Part shown: in pieces, positions 62,829 to 64,000 of the stretch
Layout of the letters: each line of letters starts with the position of its first letter
Numbering within the stretch: the first letter of the stretch is position 1
Source of the DNA: Oscillatoriaceae cyanobacterium Prado104
Lineage (GTDB): Bacteria; Cyanobacteriota; Cyanobacteriia; Cyanobacteriales; Microcoleaceae
NCBI GenBank assembly: GCA_025454405.1
Contig: JALOON010000049.1
Span: forward strand, 124,001 to 188,000
Direction of reading: 5' to 3'
Length of the DNA stretch: 64,000 bases
Made by a program: the position numbers and the translations under genes
The notes under the pieces: generated by a model
Seen by the model: only the letters and a program-made list of their open reading frames with translations
What the model was told of the DNA's origin: nothing
Databases searched by the model: none

Positions 62829-63788
62829 ATGAATGATAATTTTTTACCGATGGTTTCGGTGGTGGTGCCTGTTTTTAACGGCGAGATGGATTTGCCGGAG
62901 TTAATTGAATGTTTGCGATCGCAAACTTATCCCCCAAACAGAGTAGAATATCTTTTGGTAGATAACAACAGTCGCGATCGCACTTCAACTATCCTCGAAA
63001 CAGCAGCCAAATCTTCCAACCAAGAGGGGTTGACTCAAATCAACATTCGCAATCTCACTGAAAATCAAATTCAAAGTTCCTACGCCGCCCGCAATCAAGG
63101 TATTCGCACCTCGCAAGGCGAAATTATCGCTTTTACGGATGCAGATTGTCGCCCCGAACCTCAATGGTTGGAAAATTTAGTTAAACCCTTCGGTGACTTA
63201 GAAATCGGAATTACTGCCGGAGAAATCCTTGCCCTTCCCGGTAAAACTATCTTAGAAAAACACGCCGATCGCGAACATACTTTATCTCAAAAACATACTC
63301 TAAATCACCCTTTTTGTCCCTACGGTCAAACTGCAAATTTAGCCGTCCGCCGCCTTGTTTTGCAGCAAATTGGTTTGTTTCGCCCGTACCTTACGAGTGG
63401 CGGTGATGCGGATTTGTGCTGGCGGGTTTTGCAGCAAACTCCATACAAAATATTTTTTGCTGAAAATGCGATCGTCCGCCACCGCCACCGCTCTACAATG
63501 AAACAGTTACAAATTCAATGGTATCGCTACGGCGAGTCAAATCAATATTTGCACGAACTCCACGGTGTCGATTTGATGCGAGAATTGACTGTTCGGGAAT
63601 ATTGTTATCGCTTGGTTAGGTGGTTGTTGAAGGAGTTGCCTGTTGCTGCTGTTAAAAGCGCGATCGGTAAAGCAGAATTGGTAGATTTGTTGAGTACGCC
63701 GATCGGTCTTTTTAATGCGCGATCGAGGTCGATCGGGCAGCGACAAGCTAAACTTCCCGCAGCAGCTTGGGAAATTGCACAGTTTTAA
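62829..63788 (+). CDS. Family 2 glycosyltransferase
   Basis: A 319-residue GT-A enzyme. Seen: VSVVVPVFNGEMDLPELIEC (nucleotide-sugar site), EYLLVDNNSRDRT, ARNQGIRTSQGEIIAFTDADCRPEPQWLE (in parts: ARNQGIRTS, IAFTDADCRP; DxD motif), then SGGDADLCWRVLQQ (ED-like base region) and a basic helical tail. It likely adds sugars to surface polysaccharide; acceptor unknown. No membrane segment, but the end may associate with the membrane. ATG 62829 follows AAAGGTGAATC, a good ribosome site. The last gene in the window; 63789-64000 shows no further gene. Confidence 0.92.
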   Translation: MNDNFLPMVSVVVPVFNGEMDLPELIECLRSQTYPPNRVEYLLVDNNSRDRTSTILETAAKSSNQEGLTQINIRNLTENQIQSSYAARNQGIRTSQGEIIAFTDADCRPEPQWLENLVKPFGDLEIGITAGEILALPGKTILEKHADREHTLSQKHTLNHPFCPYGQTANLAVRRLVLQQIGLFRPYLTSGGDADLCWRVLQQTPYKIFFAENAIVRHRHRSTMKQLQIQWYRYGESNQYLHELHGVDLMRELTVREYCYRLVRWLLKELPVAAVKSAIGKAELVDLLSTPIGLFNARSRSIGQRQAKLPAAAWEIAQF

Positions 63789-64000
63789 TTTGGGCAATTT
63801 TAATTTTGGCAATAACTCTAGCGTGCATCTTCGATACCTGAAGAGCATAAATTAACTAAGCATTAACACTTACAATCTTCGTTGGCATCTGATAAGTATA
63901 GTTTATCTGTGTATAAGTATGCTGGATAAGGAAATATGAGAATTTCCTGTAATCCTTAATATAAAATTAATAAGTCTACTGGGAAGCGCTGGGTTTGCAA

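Overview
The window reads as a chromosomal segment of a filamentous cyanobacterium of the Microcoleus/Oscillatoria type. The octamer GCGATCGC and its core CGATCG recur throughout. The ATP synthase beta and epsilon genes sit together, apart from other atp genes, as in cyanobacteria and plastids. Other cyanobacterial markers are the PanC/Cmk fusion, a PAP/fibrillin protein, DUF3134, a cyanobacterial SmtA metallothionein, Uma2 proteins and long runs of short tandem repeats between genes. No tRNA, rRNA or CRISPR array was seen.

Layout. 1-7300 is a zinc island: a CobW-type GTPase (cut by the left edge) overlapped by a WD40 gene, the ZnuB/ZnuC/ZnuA importer with a palindrome like a Zur box before znuA, the metallothionein smtA, an SmtB/ZiaR-type repressor and a small HMA metallochaperone-like protein. 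7500-9600 is a leucine-rich-repeat protein with a DUF6745-like tail. 10300-11610 is a DAHP synthase gene (aroF) with a long leader. 11700-12400 is a VapBC-like pair. 12500-16300 holds a sulfotransferase, atpC-atpD and a PEP-CTERM protein. 17255-30988 is a run of signalling genes on the minus strand: a sensor hybrid kinase, a response-regulator kinase, a response regulator, two near-duplicate hybrid kinases and an adenylate cyclase. 31400-45200 is mixed: a GHL10 protein, Uma2, a frameshifted NTPase/TPR gene, an orphan HicB, an Ski2-like helicase, an aspartoacylase-like protein, a broken dienelactone hydrolase and a flavin reductase. 45500-63800 holds a PAS/GAF kinase, a polysaccharide deacetylase, panC/cmk, rlpA, ppk1, Uma2, a fibrillin protein, a GT4, DUF3134, mraY, an L,D-transpeptidase and a GT2.

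The strongest discovery candidate is the roughly 410-nt leader of aroF. It carries two consecutive ribosome-dependent attenuators. Each has a mini-ORF of 18 or 20 codons loaded with Phe, Tyr and Trp (one has seven aromatic codons in a row). In each, the end of the mini-ORF can pair with the 5' arm of an intrinsic terminator. A good TTGACA-17-TATGTT promoter precedes them. The arrangement implies that one enzyme at the entry to the aromatic pathway is controlled by two serial tests of Phe/Tyr/Trp-tRNA charging. I know of no description of this in cyanobacteria.

Other notable structure: a tandem [response regulator - hybrid kinase] duplication in which one regulator is decaying but keeps its last residues and its ATGA overlap; several non-coding element families with terminal inverted repeats (MITE-like); a 58-nt deletion that splits the NTPase/TPR gene; and many dispersed hairpin repeats.
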